Shown piece after piece: positions 8,181 through 16,855 of a stretch of DNA of 64,000 nucleotides. A model generated the notes under the pieces. It searched no databases. It saw only the letters and a program-made list of their open reading frames with translations, and was not told the DNA's origin. This DNA is from Chitinophaga rupis (GTDB lineage: Bacteria; Bacteroidota; Bacteroidia; Chitinophagales; Chitinophagaceae). The stretch lies in assembly GCF_900109685.1 (NCBI RefSeq), contig NZ_FOBB01000014.1, positions 1 to 64,000 on the forward strand. The letters run 5' to 3'. The first letter of the stretch is position 1, and each line of letters opens with the position of its first letter. The position numbers and the translations under genes were made by a program.

Positions 8181-8215
8181 AGATTTTAGATCCCAGATTT
8201 ACGATTTTAGATTTA
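8181..8215. repeat. Heptamer array (AGATTTA family)
   Basis: Five units in perfect register: AGATTTT AGATCCC AGATTTA CGATTTT AGATTTA, between folP and dacA. The same family recurs at 28614-28808. Confidence 0.65.
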
Positions 8216-8241
8216 TATGTACTGCGCTGTTGCAACACTTT

Positions 8242-9084
8242 TTACAGGGAATGCATGTACTGCAGCAGCTTCACAGTCTCTGCCGCTTCCTTTACATCAT
8301 GCACCCGCAGCAAATGTGCGCCCTGCTGTAAAGCCAGTGTATGGATCACCGTTGTACCGTTTAACGCGGCTTCCGGGGTAGTGTTTAACAAACGGTATAT
8401 CATGGATTTACGGGATACGCCTACCAGCAGGGGACACTCCAGGATGTGGAACAGGTTCAGATCACGCAGCAGGGTGTAATTGTGGGCAATCGTCTTCCCA
8501 AAACCAAAACCGGGATCCAGGATCACATCGTTAATACCGGCGGCCCTGCATTGCGCAGTTTTCTGTATAAAATAATCCAGCACTTCCCGTACCACATTAT
8601 CATACTGCGGATCTTTTTGCATGGTGGCCGGTGTGCCCTTCATGTGCATGGCAATGTAGGGTACCTGCAGGCGGCCGGCAGTTGCTAACATGTCCGGGTC
8701 CATTTCTCCGGCGCTAACATCGTTAATAATGGCAGCCCCGGCCTGCACGGTTTTTTCTGCCACGGCGGCGTAATAGGTATCCACAGAAATAATAGCTTCC
8801 GGGTAATGGTTAATGATGCCATGAATGGCTGGCAGCAGGCGGTCCAGCTCCTCCTGCGCACCAACAGTGACAGCGCCCGGGCGCGTGCTTTGGGCGCCCA
8901 GGTCCAGTATACGGGCGCCATTGGCCAGGTGCTCACCGGCTTTTTCTATTATATGCTGCAGGTGCCGGCTGCGGCTTTCTGCATAAAAAGAATCATCGGT
9001 AATATTAATAATGCCCATCACTACCGGAGTGCTAAGGTCTACCAGCTGACCACGGCAGGAGAGGGTGTAGGGTTGAATGTTCAT
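8242..9084 (-). CDS. folP: Dihydropteroate synthase
   Basis: About 280 aa. The enzyme condenses dihydropterin pyrophosphate with p-aminobenzoate in folate synthesis and is the sulfonamide target. Motifs in order: MGIINITDDSF, LDLGAQSTRPGA, SVDTYYAAVAEK, INDVSAGEMD, MHMKGTPATMQ, LDPGFGFGKT, GVSRKSM and a final RVHDV. All are typical TIM-barrel loop signatures. An in-frame ATG 11 codons earlier (9117) is possible, but 9084 (MNIQPYTLSCRG) matches the usual family start and leaves more room for the divergent promoter. It precedes dacA on the same strand with 73 bp between them. Confidence 0.95.
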   Translation of the reverse strand: MNIQPYTLSCRGQLVDLSTPVVMGIINITDDSFYAESRSRHLQHIIEKAGEHLANGARILDLGAQSTRPGAVTVGAQEELDRLLPAIHGIINHYPEAIISVDTYYAAVAEKTVQAGAAIINDVSAGEMDPDMLATAGRLQVPYIAMHMKGTPATMQKDPQYDNVVREVLDYFIQKTAQCRAAGINDVILDPGFGFGKTIAHNYTLLRDLNLFHILECPLLVGVSRKSMIYRLLNTTPEAALNGTTVIHTLALQQGAHLLRVHDVKEAAETVKLLQYMHSL

Positions 9085-9144
9085 CCGCACATTATTTTTT
9101 GTTACTTTGCCCTGCAAATTAAAGTTTCTTCCTTAATAAAGACA

Positions 9145-9702
9145 ATGAGCAACACCTTAGCGCAATACCAGCAGGCCATCGGCACGTGTAAAGATATCTT
9201 CATTAAAAAAGCCAGGGACTACGGCACCTCCTGGCGGGTATTAAGGCTCATTTCCGTTACCGACCAGATCTTTATAAAAGCACAGCGCATCCGCAACATC
9301 CAGGAGCTGGGCACCCAGAAGGTGGAGGATCAGATTGACGGGGAGTTCCGCGGTATTGTGAACTACGGCATCATTGGTCTTATACAGCTGGGACAGCATG
9401 GCAATCCCTACCAGGACCTGCCGGTAGACGAAGTATCCCGCCTGTACGATGAGCAGGCCCGTTTTGTACAAAGCGTAATGGAAGATAAGAACCATGACTA
9501 TGGCGAAGCCTGGCGCGATATGAGCCAGGAATCCTTTGTGGACCTTATACTTACTAAGCTGCTGCGCATCAAGCAAATACTGCGTAATGAAGGTAAAACG
9601 CTGATCTCAGAAGGCATTGATGCTAACTTCGTGGACATCATTAACTATGCGCTGTTTGCCCTGATCAAAATAGACGAAGCCGCACCCGCGGGCCGCCTTT
9701 GA
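9145..9702 (+). CDS. DUF1599 protein (nucleotide modification associated domain 1), tandem
   Basis: 185 aa, cytoplasmic. Two homologous halves are visible: CKDIFIKKARDYGTSWRVLR...DQIFIKAQRIRNIQ (about 8-80) and VMEDKNHDYGEAWRDM...LILTKLLRIKQIL (about 105-180). Each half carries K-x-x-DYG-x-x-W-R and ends INYGIIGLIQL or INYALFALIKI. DUF1599 is associated with nucleotide-modification genes in phages, but in Bacteroidota it is a chromosomal gene usually found near folP, as here. Its activity is unknown. The frame is open upstream, but ATG 9145 is the natural start because the earlier region overlaps folP. Confidence 0.85.
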   Translation: MSNTLAQYQQAIGTCKDIFIKKARDYGTSWRVLRLISVTDQIFIKAQRIRNIQELGTQKVEDQIDGEFRGIVNYGIIGLIQLGQHGNPYQDLPVDEVSRLYDEQARFVQSVMEDKNHDYGEAWRDMSQESFVDLILTKLLRIKQILRNEGKTLISEGIDANFVDIINYALFALIKIDEAAPAGRL

Positions 9703-9704
9703 TC

Positions 9705-9739
9705 ATTAATTATTCGCCGTTCCTTATTAATTCTTTAAA
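9705..9739. repeat. Heptamer array (ATTAATT family)
   Basis: ATTAATT ATTCGCC GTTCCTT ATTAATT CTTTAAA in register, filling the gap between the DUF1599 and BT_3928-like genes. Confidence 0.5.
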
Positions 9740-9765
9740 TTGATCGCTGTCTTATAATTGCAGAT

Positions 9766-10854
9766 ATGAAGTTTATCCTGATCCTATTACGCATACTCGT
9801 AGGCGTACTCTTTATTTTTTCCGGCCTTATTAAGGCTAATGATCCGCTGGGGCTCAGCTATAAAATGGATGAGTTCTTTGAGGTGCTGCACATGACCTTT
9901 ATGTCGCACTACTCCCTGGTGTATTCTGTAACCATGAACGTGTTTGAAATAGTAGCCGGGGTAGCGGTATTGCTGGGCTATCGTATGCGCCTGTTCTCCG
10001 TGCTGTTGCTGCTGCTCATCATTTTCTTCACCTTCCTTACCGGCTATGCGCTGTTCAGCGGCACCATTAAGGAATGCGGCTGTTTTGGGGATTGCATTAA
10101 GCTTACGGCAGAACAAACTTTCTATAAGGATGTTGCTTTGTTAGTAATGATCCTGGTGATCTTTGCCTACCGCAAACGTATACAACCGCTGTTCCCTAAA
10201 ATGGCATCCAATATTATTATGGCGGCCGCGCTGGTATTCTCCTTCGGCGTACAGTGGTACACGTTAAGCCACCTGCCGTTTGTAGATTGCCTGGCATATA
10301 AAGTGGGCAACAACATTCCTGAAAAAATGAAAATGCCGCCGGGTTCTACGCCGGATGTATATGAAACCACCATGATCTACGAAAAGAACGGGGAACGCAA
10401 AGAGTTCACCATGGAAAACTATCCCTGGTCCGACAGCACCTGGAAATTTGTAGACCGTAAGGATAAGCTGGTGAAAAAAGGTGTTGGAGAACCGGGCATT
10501 AAGGATTTTATTTTAACGGATTTTGATGGCGGCAATCAAACCCAGGCCATTTTATCGGAACCTAAACCGGTATACCTGTTCCTGGTGCTGAACACCGCCA
10601 CTGCCGGTAAAGGCTGGGATGCAAAAATGCAGGCGCTGCAAAAAAAGATGGAAGCCAATGAAGTATATATATACGGAGTTACCGGCTCCAGTAAAGAAGC
10701 CGTAGCGGCTTTTGAAAAGGCGCATGGCATCAGCTTCCCCTTTGTGCAAATGGATGGTACGGCTATTAAAACCGCCGGCCGCAGTAACCCCTGCCTTATT
10801 TTATTAGAGCAGGGCACTATTAAAGGGAAATGGCATTATAATGATATTCCTTGA
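9766..10854 (+). CDS. BT_3928-family protein (DoxX-like membrane domain plus thioredoxin-like region)
   Basis: 362 aa. Residues 1-150 form a DoxX/MauE-like four-helix membrane domain with FSGLIKANDPLGLSYKMDEF and ECGCFGDCIKL. The cysteines in the latter motif suggest a redox role, as in MauE. After a further helix near 150, residues 180-362 are soluble and probably periplasmic. They look thioredoxin-like in shape (YLFLVLNTATAGKGWDAKM, GISFPFVQMDGTAIKT) but no CXXC is evident. In Bacteroidota this family commonly sits near tpiA and folP. Its exact biochemical role is unknown; membrane-linked thiol redox chemistry is an inference. Confidence 0.85.
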   Translation: MKFILILLRILVGVLFIFSGLIKANDPLGLSYKMDEFFEVLHMTFMSHYSLVYSVTMNVFEIVAGVAVLLGYRMRLFSVLLLLLIIFFTFLTGYALFSGTIKECGCFGDCIKLTAEQTFYKDVALLVMILVIFAYRKRIQPLFPKMASNIIMAAALVFSFGVQWYTLSHLPFVDCLAYKVGNNIPEKMKMPPGSTPDVYETTMIYEKNGERKEFTMENYPWSDSTWKFVDRKDKLVKKGVGEPGIKDFILTDFDGGNQTQAILSEPKPVYLFLVLNTATAGKGWDAKMQALQKKMEANEVYIYGVTGSSKEAVAAFEKAHGISFPFVQMDGTAIKTAGRSNPCLILLEQGTIKGKWHYNDIP

Positions 10855-10856
10855 GG

Positions 10857-10970
10857 GTCCATGGTCGATGGTCAATAGTCCATGGCCTATAACGTAATGT
10901 AATACATCATGGTACTGGAAGTATTCATCCAACGATCCATGCCATGGACCATTGACTATGGACCATGGAC
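10857..10970. repeat. Long inverted heptamer array (GTCCATG family)
   Basis: Left arm 10857-10886 reads GTCCATG GTCGATG GTCAATA GTCCATG GC. Right arm 10941-10970 is its complement with 3 mismatches in 30. A 54-nt spacer separates them. It starts 3 bp after a stop codon and ends 12 bp before the next start. The same family recurs at 35535 and 61241. Confidence 0.8.
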
Positions 10971-10982
10971 TTTTTTACCACC

Positions 10983-12032
10983 ATGCACTACTTGCTAAAA
11001 AAAATATCATATGGTTTGCTGGTACTGCTGGGGGTAGTGGTATTAGTATTTGTGCTGTTCAATGTGCTGCCGGCAGATCCTGCGCGCCTGACCCTGGGGC
11101 AGCGGGCAGATGTGGCCTCCCTGGAAAATGTGCGCCGGGAGCTGCACCTGGATAAACCAATGCCTGTACAGTTCCTGCTATACCTGAATGATCTGCTGCC
11201 CATTGGCATTCACCCGGAGCAGGAAGCGCGCGATAAGCTGCACTACCTAACGTTACTGCATATATCCTCTTCCAAAATACTGGTACTAAAAACGCCCTAC
11301 CTGCGCCGCTCTTACCAGGGCAAAAAAGATGTGTGGGAAATACTCATAGAAGCCCTGCCAGGCACCTTGCTGCTGGCATTGGCAGCTATGCTGTTTGCCA
11401 CGGTGGCCGGTATTGCCCTGGGCGTACTCTCTGCCGTAAAACAAAATACCTGGATGGATACCAGCGCTATTTTTGCCAGTGTGCTGGGTATTTCCGTACC
11501 ATCGTTCTTTGCAGGTATTGTGCTGGCCTACCTGTTTGGCTTTGTGCTGAGCCAGTATACCGGTTTGCATATGACAGGCAGCCTGTTCGATATGGATCCT
11601 TTTAAGGGCCGGGTGATGAATCTGCGTAACCTGGTGCTGCCGGCCATTACGCTGGGCATACGCCCGCTGGCTATTATAGTGCAGCTAACCCGCAGCGCCA
11701 TGCTGGATGTGCTGAACCAGGACTACATACGCACGGCATATGCCAAAGGCCTGAAGCGTAGCGCCGTGATCTTTAAACACGCATTGCGTAATGCCCTGAA
11801 CCCGGTGATCACCGCGGTTACCGGCTGGTTTGCAGAGCTGCTGGCAGGCGCTTTTTTTGTAGAATATATTTTTGGCTGGAAAGGCATCGGCAAAGTAACG
11901 GTGGATGCGTTGGAGAAATTTGACTTTCCCGTGCTCATGGGATCTGTGTTATTCACCGCCGGCATTTTTGTGATCATTAGCCTGCTGGCAGATGTGCTGT
12001 ACAGCATTGTAGATCCCCGCATTAAGCTTTAA
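10983..12032 (+). CDS. ABC transporter permease, DppB/OppB type
   Basis: 349 aa with the binding-protein-dependent permease fold. N-terminal helix LLVLLGVVVLVFVLFNVLPADPAR is the classical OppB/DppB start. A periplasmic stretch follows, then helices from about residue 125. The cytoplasmic EAA-type loop is DYIRTAYAKGLKRSAVIFKHALRNAL, where the ATPase would dock. It ends DVLYSIVDPRI, as usual. An ATG at 10965 lies inside the repeat arm, so ATG 10983 (MHYLLKKISYG) is preferred. No partner permease, binding protein or ATPase is present in the window. The 3' end overlaps the convergent nitroreductase by 4 bp. Confidence 0.9.
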   Translation: MHYLLKKISYGLLVLLGVVVLVFVLFNVLPADPARLTLGQRADVASLENVRRELHLDKPMPVQFLLYLNDLLPIGIHPEQEARDKLHYLTLLHISSSKILVLKTPYLRRSYQGKKDVWEILIEALPGTLLLALAAMLFATVAGIALGVLSAVKQNTWMDTSAIFASVLGISVPSFFAGIVLAYLFGFVLSQYTGLHMTGSLFDMDPFKGRVMNLRNLVLPAITLGIRPLAIIVQLTRSAMLDVLNQDYIRTAYAKGLKRSAVIFKHALRNALNPVITAVTGWFAELLAGAFFVEYIFGWKGIGKVTVDALEKFDFPVLMGSVLFTAGIFVIISLLADVLYSIVDPRIKL

Positions 12033-12724
12033 TGTTTTATACGTGCCCTGGCCATTTCAAACACCGGCCGCAGGTCCCCGAACTCAAACTTTCCTTTCAT
12101 CATCTCATATACCTGTTTCTGCTGCTCATTTAATTTCATATGCAGGTCCGGTTCACCATAATGCACAAAGCTGCTCAGCGGTTTACGGGTTCTTTCCCGG
12201 TTATGCTTTTGTTGTAATACAGGAGAAAGGTTGTCCCCGTTACCGGCATAGCCCAGCGCAATACCCACACAGGGCTGGTAGCCTTCCGGAATGGCAAGCT
12301 CAGTATACACTTTTTCATGGTCAATACCGGCGGCTTCGCAAACCTGCAGCCCTTCAAACACAGCCTGGAAGGTAAGGTTGGCTACAGCCAGCCCCATATC
12401 ATGCCAGGCAAATACATTGGGCGCGCCATTGTGTTCAAAATACAGCTTGGTTACAGCTATCATCAGTACTGGTGCGGTTTGCGCCCAGGCCTGGTTATCT
12501 TCCGTAAAACAGTGTAAGATCTTTTCATACAGGGCGGCATCCGATTTAGTGGCTACTACAAAATGCCAGGGCTGCTCATTAAAGCAGGAGGGCGCCAGGC
12601 GGGCCGCTTCAAAAAGGCGGTTTAAAGTGTTGGAACATACCGGGGTGTCCCGGAAAGATTTAGGGCTCCAACGGTCCAGCAGCAGCGGATGTACGTTATG
12701 TGTGGTTGTGATCACGTTATTCAT
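12029..12724 (-). CDS. Nitroreductase-family flavoprotein
   Basis: 231 aa, expected to bind FMN and reduce with NAD(P)H. N-terminal RWSPKSFRDTPV (the R-S-x-R FMN-binding region), APSCFNEQPWHFVVAT (the S-x-x-N-x-Q-P-W motif) and later EGLQVCEAAGID and GYQPCVGIALGYAG agree with the family. The C-terminus carries the usual RKPLSSFVHYGE segment plus an added tail of about 45 residues. Substrate is not predictable. It lies 68 bp downstream of an AraC-type regulator on the same strand, so the two are probably co-expressed. Confidence 0.92.
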   Translation of the reverse strand: MNNVITTTHNVHPLLLDRWSPKSFRDTPVCSNTLNRLFEAARLAPSCFNEQPWHFVVATKSDAALYEKILHCFTEDNQAWAQTAPVLMIAVTKLYFEHNGAPNVFAWHDMGLAVANLTFQAVFEGLQVCEAAGIDHEKVYTELAIPEGYQPCVGIALGYAGNGDNLSPVLQQKHNRERTRKPLSSFVHYGEPDLHMKLNEQQKQVYEMMKGKFEFGDLRPVFEMARARIKH

Positions 12725-12792
12725 ATGCAGTAATAATTGTTACTGCAAAGATCCGCCGCCGGGCAGCCCCTGTTTGCATACAATACCCGGGT

Positions 12793-13668
12793 TTAACTAT
12801 ACTTTTTTCGGATTTCGTCGCGGAAGTGTTCGGGTGTTTGCCCGGTATATTTCTTAAAAAAGCGGTAAAAGTAGGTGGCTTCATTAAAGTTCAGCAGGTA
12901 GGCAATTTCCTTTACACTATCTGTAGTATGTACCAGCAGGCGTTTGGCTTCCAGTATCACCCGGTCGGCAATAAGCTGGGAAGGGCTTTTACCGGTTTGT
13001 TTTTTCACGATCCCGCTCAGGTAACCGGATGAAAGGTTCAGCAGGGCCGCATATTCCCCGGCCGACTTTTGCTCCCGGAAATGCTGGTGTATAAGCTGTT
13101 GCAGCGTTTTCACAATACGGGCATCGTTGGAGAGCTGCAGCGTGGTTTCCCGGGTTTGCATCATACGGTTAATGCAGGAGAATAAAATATCCAGGTAGTT
13201 TTTAATAATGCGGTCGCTCATGGGCTGCGCTGCTTCAAACTCCGCCAGCATTTGCTCGCAAAGGTTTAGCAGCAGCTGTAATTCGGTTTCGTCCAGGTGC
13301 AGCTGGCCTTCCATCCATTCAATATTATCCAGCAGGGGATGGGGATGCACAAAATCTTTGGTAAAGGCAAGTACAATGCCTTTTACGGTTTGACCGGCAT
13401 CCGGCTGCTCGTGCACATGATGCACCTGGTGAGGGCTGATAATGTTCAATGTATTGGGTGCAAGTGTGTACTCCTTAAAATCTATCAGGTGTTTGCCATG
13501 CCCCTGCTGTACAAGGGCCAGGAAGTAGAAGTTGTGCCGGTGCGGGCTGGCCACCCATTTCCTTTCATCATAACCGCTGCGCAATACCCGGCGTATGTTG
13601 AATTGTGCGGCAGGCTGCTGCTCCAGCTCCAGCGGGTAAGAAGGTATCTTTTGCGCATCCCTTGCCAT
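12793..13668 (-). CDS. AraC-family transcriptional regulator
   Basis: About 291 aa. An N-terminal cupin-like sensor (about 1-150) contains SPHRHNFYFLALVQQGHGKH and HQVHHVHEQP. The C-terminal double helix-turn-helix (about 190-291) contains SAGEYAALLNLSSGYLSGIV and VKEIAYLLNFNEATYFYRFF, ending KYTGQTPEHFR. An earlier ATG at 13701 lies inside a perfect TAnnTTTG box, so the next ATG at 13668 is chosen. It precedes the nitroreductase gene and probably regulates it. Confidence 0.88.
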   Translation of the reverse strand: MARDAQKIPSYPLELEQQPAAQFNIRRVLRSGYDERKWVASPHRHNFYFLALVQQGHGKHLIDFKEYTLAPNTLNIISPHQVHHVHEQPDAGQTVKGIVLAFTKDFVHPHPLLDNIEWMEGQLHLDETELQLLLNLCEQMLAEFEAAQPMSDRIIKNYLDILFSCINRMMQTRETTLQLSNDARIVKTLQQLIHQHFREQKSAGEYAALLNLSSGYLSGIVKKQTGKSPSQLIADRVILEAKRLLVHTTDSVKEIAYLLNFNEATYFYRFFKKYTGQTPEHFRDEIRKKYS

Positions 13669-13694
13669 AGCGGGTATGTTTGATCCGATGAGTA

Positions 13695-13702
13695 CAAACA
13701 TA
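13695..13702 (-). promoter_or_regulatory. -7 box of the AraC gene
   Basis: On the minus strand TATGTTTG matches TAnnTTTG exactly. It predicts transcription about 20 nt upstream of ATG 13668. The -33 element is weak (TTT about 17 bp upstream). Confidence 0.45.
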
Positions 13703-13810
13703 GGATAAAAAAGTATTTAAAAGTAAGGGGGTGATTATCCTAAATTTGGATTGCATACTTTGGATGCCGCTTCTGGTTCACGTTTAACACAACAACAGCA
13801 CACAAAAAGA

Positions 13811-13891
13811 ATGGTATGGCTTGCCGATACCAGCATGTTATGAACGCAGGCGGGGCCGTTCTTCAACTGAGAGCGGGCCCGCCTTTTTTTT
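13811..13891 (+). terminator. Orphan plus-strand terminator, preceded by a 10-codon reading frame
   Basis: GGCGGGGCC (13849-13857) pairs with GGCCCGCC (13876-13883) with one bulged G, followed by eight T. No plus-strand gene lies upstream; the two nearest genes run leftward. Just before the hairpin, 13811-13843 could encode MVWLADTSML and stop. This could be the end of a small RNA or an attenuator for the permease gene at 14046. Confidence 0.55.
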
Positions 13892-14045
13892 ATAGTTGAT
13901 AGTACTACGTCCTATTGTTCATATTCGCACACTCCCTGTTCCGTAACCGGACAAACCCACACCCTTCCCCGTACGTATATCATTGAAAATTAAAGGAGTA
14001 TATTTCTGACCTGTTTTTTGTACGGCAGTAGCCAATCTCACAGTT
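13892..14045. other. Leader region of the second permease gene
   Basis: No reading frame, repeat or clear promoter is visible in these 154 bp. Together with the orphan terminator region they fill the gap between the AraC and permease genes. Confidence 0.4.
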
Positions 14046-16502
14046 ATGATCAATACCAGCATTAAGCTCTCTTTCCGCGCATTATGGAGAAAGCGTTCTT
14101 TTTCCCTGATCAATATCCTGGGCCTGGCAGTAGGTATCGGCGCAGGATTGCTCATTTTCCTGGTGATCCGGCATGAAATGACCTATGATGATTACCAGAC
14201 AAAACGCGACCGTATATACAGGGTGGTAACCAGCAGCATTAACCGCAGCAACGGGGAAGTAGGCTGGACACATAGTATGGTGGTGCTACCGCTGGCCAGT
14301 GGCCTGCAAAGAACTTTTCCCACGCTGGAAAAAGTGGCTACTATATGGGAAATTGGCGGCGCGCAGATCTACGTGCCCGGTAAAAACCTGTCTGACGAAA
14401 AGCGGTTTAGAGAAACCGGCGGGTTATTTTTTACAGAACCCTCCCTGTTTGATATATTGGATTTTACCTGGCTGGATGGTAATGCCGCCGGCCTCAAAGA
14501 GCCTAACACCGTGGTGCTGGAAGAGGGGATAGCCACCAGCTATTTTGGCAGCATCCACAATGCCATGGGCAAAACCATACAGCTATGGTCTTATCGTGTA
14601 CCCCTGCGCGTTATAGGAGTATTTAAGAACCTGACGGAGCATACAGATATACCGCTGCGCATGGGTGTTTCCAACGCTACCCGCATGAACCTGATCGGCA
14701 CTCCGCAGCAACAGGCAGAAGCTATGGACGACTGGCACTCCCTTGCCGGAAATTCCGCCTGTTTTGTGCTACTGCCCAAAAATGAAAATATAAAACGTTT
14801 ACAGGCACAGCTGCCTGCATTTGTAAAGAATAATTACAAAGAGGATGAGGCCCACACCTTTACCACCACCAGGCTCACTTTCCAGCCGATGCGGGAAATG
14901 CACCTGGATAAACGTTTTGGTACCATCAGGGGCAATAGTCTTTCCATCAAAGAGTTATGGGCGCTGGGCCTCATTGGCATTTTTTTACTGCTGGTAGCCT
15001 GCATCAACTTTATAAACCTGGCCACTGCGCAGGCAGTTACCCGCGCCAAAGAAATAGGCGTGCGTAAAGTGCTGGGCAGCAACCGCCTGCAGCTGTTAAA
15101 ACAGTTCCTGAACGAAACAGCCCTGATTACTTTACTGGCGCTGATCAGCGGTATTATACTAGCCCTGCTGTTTATACCGCAGCTAAACCAGCTGATGGGC
15201 AAAACACTGACCATAGACCTGTTACATAGCCCCTCCCTGCTGTTGTTCTTAATAACAACCGGCTTGCTGGTAACCCTGCTGGCGGGCTTTTACCCGGCCA
15301 TGGTATTATCCGGCTTCAGCCCGGTAGCAGCCATTAAAAATAAGATCAGCGCCCGCACCGTGGGCGGTATTTCCCTGCGCCGGGGGCTGGTGGTGTTCCA
15401 GTTCATTATTGCGCAGCTGCTGGTAATAGGTACCCTGGTAGTGGTAAAACAAATGAAGTATTTCCGCCAGCAGTCCATGGGTTTTCAGAAAGAGGCCATT
15501 CTGCTGGTAGACCTGCCCAGCGACAGTACTTTAAAAACTAAATACCCTTACCTGAAAACGCGTATGCTGGAATTGCCGGGCGTTGCATCGGCTGCGTTGT
15601 GCAGTAACAGCCCTTCCTCCATATCCGGATATTTTACGGACGTGTTTTATAATAACGATGCTGAAAAACAGCCTTATAGCATAAAACGGCTGTTTGCAGA
15701 TACCGGTTACCTGAACACCTTCAAAATGAGCATGGTGGCCGGCCGACTGCCTTTTGCCAGCGATACTGCGCGTGAGCTGCTGGTGAATGAAACACTGGTG
15801 AAAAAGCTGGGATTAAAGTCGCCGGAAGAGATCCTGGGAAAACTCATTGGTTTCAGGGATAACAGCCCCCGGTACCCGGTAGTAGGTGTGCTGCGGGACT
15901 TCAATAACAGCTCCTTACGGGATCCCATTCAACCCACAGTGCTTACATCTGATTATGATCAGTATGGCACGCTGGCGCTGCGTTTACAGCCAGGTGAAAA
16001 GATGGCGGCCACTTTGAAGCAGGTGCAAAAGACCTTTACAGAGGTCTATCCCACTTACCTGTACGATCCTACTTTTTTTGATGACCGGATCGGGCGGTTC
16101 TATACCGCAGAGGCGATGACCGCACAGCTGTTCAAAGTATTTGCCTTCCTGGCCATTTTTATTTCCTGCCTGGGCTTATATGGGCTGGTATCCTTCATGG
16201 CCGTACAAAAAACCAAGGAGGTGGGCATCCGTAAGGTGCTGGGCGCATCCGTGCAGCATATTGTATACCTGTTCTCAAAAGAGTTCACCTTATTAATAGG
16301 CATTGCCTTTATAATAGCGGCCCCCCTGGGATATTATTTTATGCAGGAATGGCTGTCCGGTTTTCACTATCATACCAGTATGGGCTGGGGTATTTTTGTA
16401 CTCTCTGTTTTATTATCCATAGGTATTGCCTGGGTAGCAGTAGGGTATAAAGCCGTAAAGGCAGCCCTGGCTAACCCGGTTAAGAGTCTGAGGGCGGAGT
16501 AA
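14046..16502 (+). CDS. ABC transporter permease, MacB/FtsX type (818 aa)
   Basis: Same architecture as the protein at 567-2942: N-terminal SFRALWRKRSFSLINILGLAVG, periplasmic domain, FtsX helices with LVACINFINLATAQAVTRAKE, second periplasmic domain, and second FtsX domain with SCLGLYGLVSFMAVQKTKEVG and terminal NPVKSLRAE. It spans the inner membrane. The ATPase partner must be encoded elsewhere. Substrate unknown. No Shine-Dalgarno sequence is visible before the ATG. The two permeases share the plan but are clearly diverged in the periplasmic regions, so they probably serve different substrates. Confidence 0.9.
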   Translation: MINTSIKLSFRALWRKRSFSLINILGLAVGIGAGLLIFLVIRHEMTYDDYQTKRDRIYRVVTSSINRSNGEVGWTHSMVVLPLASGLQRTFPTLEKVATIWEIGGAQIYVPGKNLSDEKRFRETGGLFFTEPSLFDILDFTWLDGNAAGLKEPNTVVLEEGIATSYFGSIHNAMGKTIQLWSYRVPLRVIGVFKNLTEHTDIPLRMGVSNATRMNLIGTPQQQAEAMDDWHSLAGNSACFVLLPKNENIKRLQAQLPAFVKNNYKEDEAHTFTTTRLTFQPMREMHLDKRFGTIRGNSLSIKELWALGLIGIFLLLVACINFINLATAQAVTRAKEIGVRKVLGSNRLQLLKQFLNETALITLLALISGIILALLFIPQLNQLMGKTLTIDLLHSPSLLLFLITTGLLVTLLAGFYPAMVLSGFSPVAAIKNKISARTVGGISLRRGLVVFQFIIAQLLVIGTLVVVKQMKYFRQQSMGFQKEAILLVDLPSDSTLKTKYPYLKTRMLELPGVASAALCSNSPSSISGYFTDVFYNNDAEKQPYSIKRLFADTGYLNTFKMSMVAGRLPFASDTARELLVNETLVKKLGLKSPEEILGKLIGFRDNSPRYPVVGVLRDFNNSSLRDPIQPTVLTSDYDQYGTLALRLQPGEKMAATLKQVQKTFTEVYPTYLYDPTFFDDRIGRFYTAEAMTAQLFKVFAFLAIFISCLGLYGLVSFMAVQKTKEVGIRKVLGASVQHIVYLFSKEFTLLIGIAFIIAAPLGYYFMQEWLSGFHYHTSMGWGIFVLSVLLSIGIAWVAVGYKAVKAALANPVKSLRAE

Positions 16503-16792
16503 TTCAATGTGCGGGTGGGCACATTACCTTGTAAGTTTGCTTAGTTTGCCTTATCTTAGAGTGATCCACATTTACTCAGAATAAGCCATTATCTTTTAAC
16601 ACGGTATTCACTATTATATTGGTTACCGGCAGCATAAGCACAAATTTCACTACCGGCCGTATGGCCCTGTAAATCAGGCCAAAACATCCGGACGGTCAGC
16701 TTTTTAATAAAGTATAGTCTCCCCCGATTATAACTATGGTTGAAGTTTCCCGTTCATCAATTGGTGGGCGGGAATTTTTTTTTGTACTTTTT
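16503..16792. other. Long gap before the sigma-factor gene
   Basis: No gene is seen. TTG, a 20-bp spacer and TATCTTAG near 16532-16562 could be a housekeeping promoter, but it lies almost 300 bp from the next start. Confidence 0.3.
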
Positions 16793-16817
16793 GTAACAAA
16801 CCTTTTCACCGGTCGTC
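16793..16817 (+). promoter_or_regulatory. ECF-type promoter upstream of the sigma-factor gene
   Basis: GTAAC (16793-16797), a 16-bp spacer and CGTC (16814-16817) match the general -35/-10 pattern of ECF sigma factors. It lies 38 bp before the sigma gene start, as expected for autoregulation. Confidence 0.5.
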
Positions 16818-16855
16818 TTCCTGTTATAACATCGAGAAAACGCCATAACGTTGAT

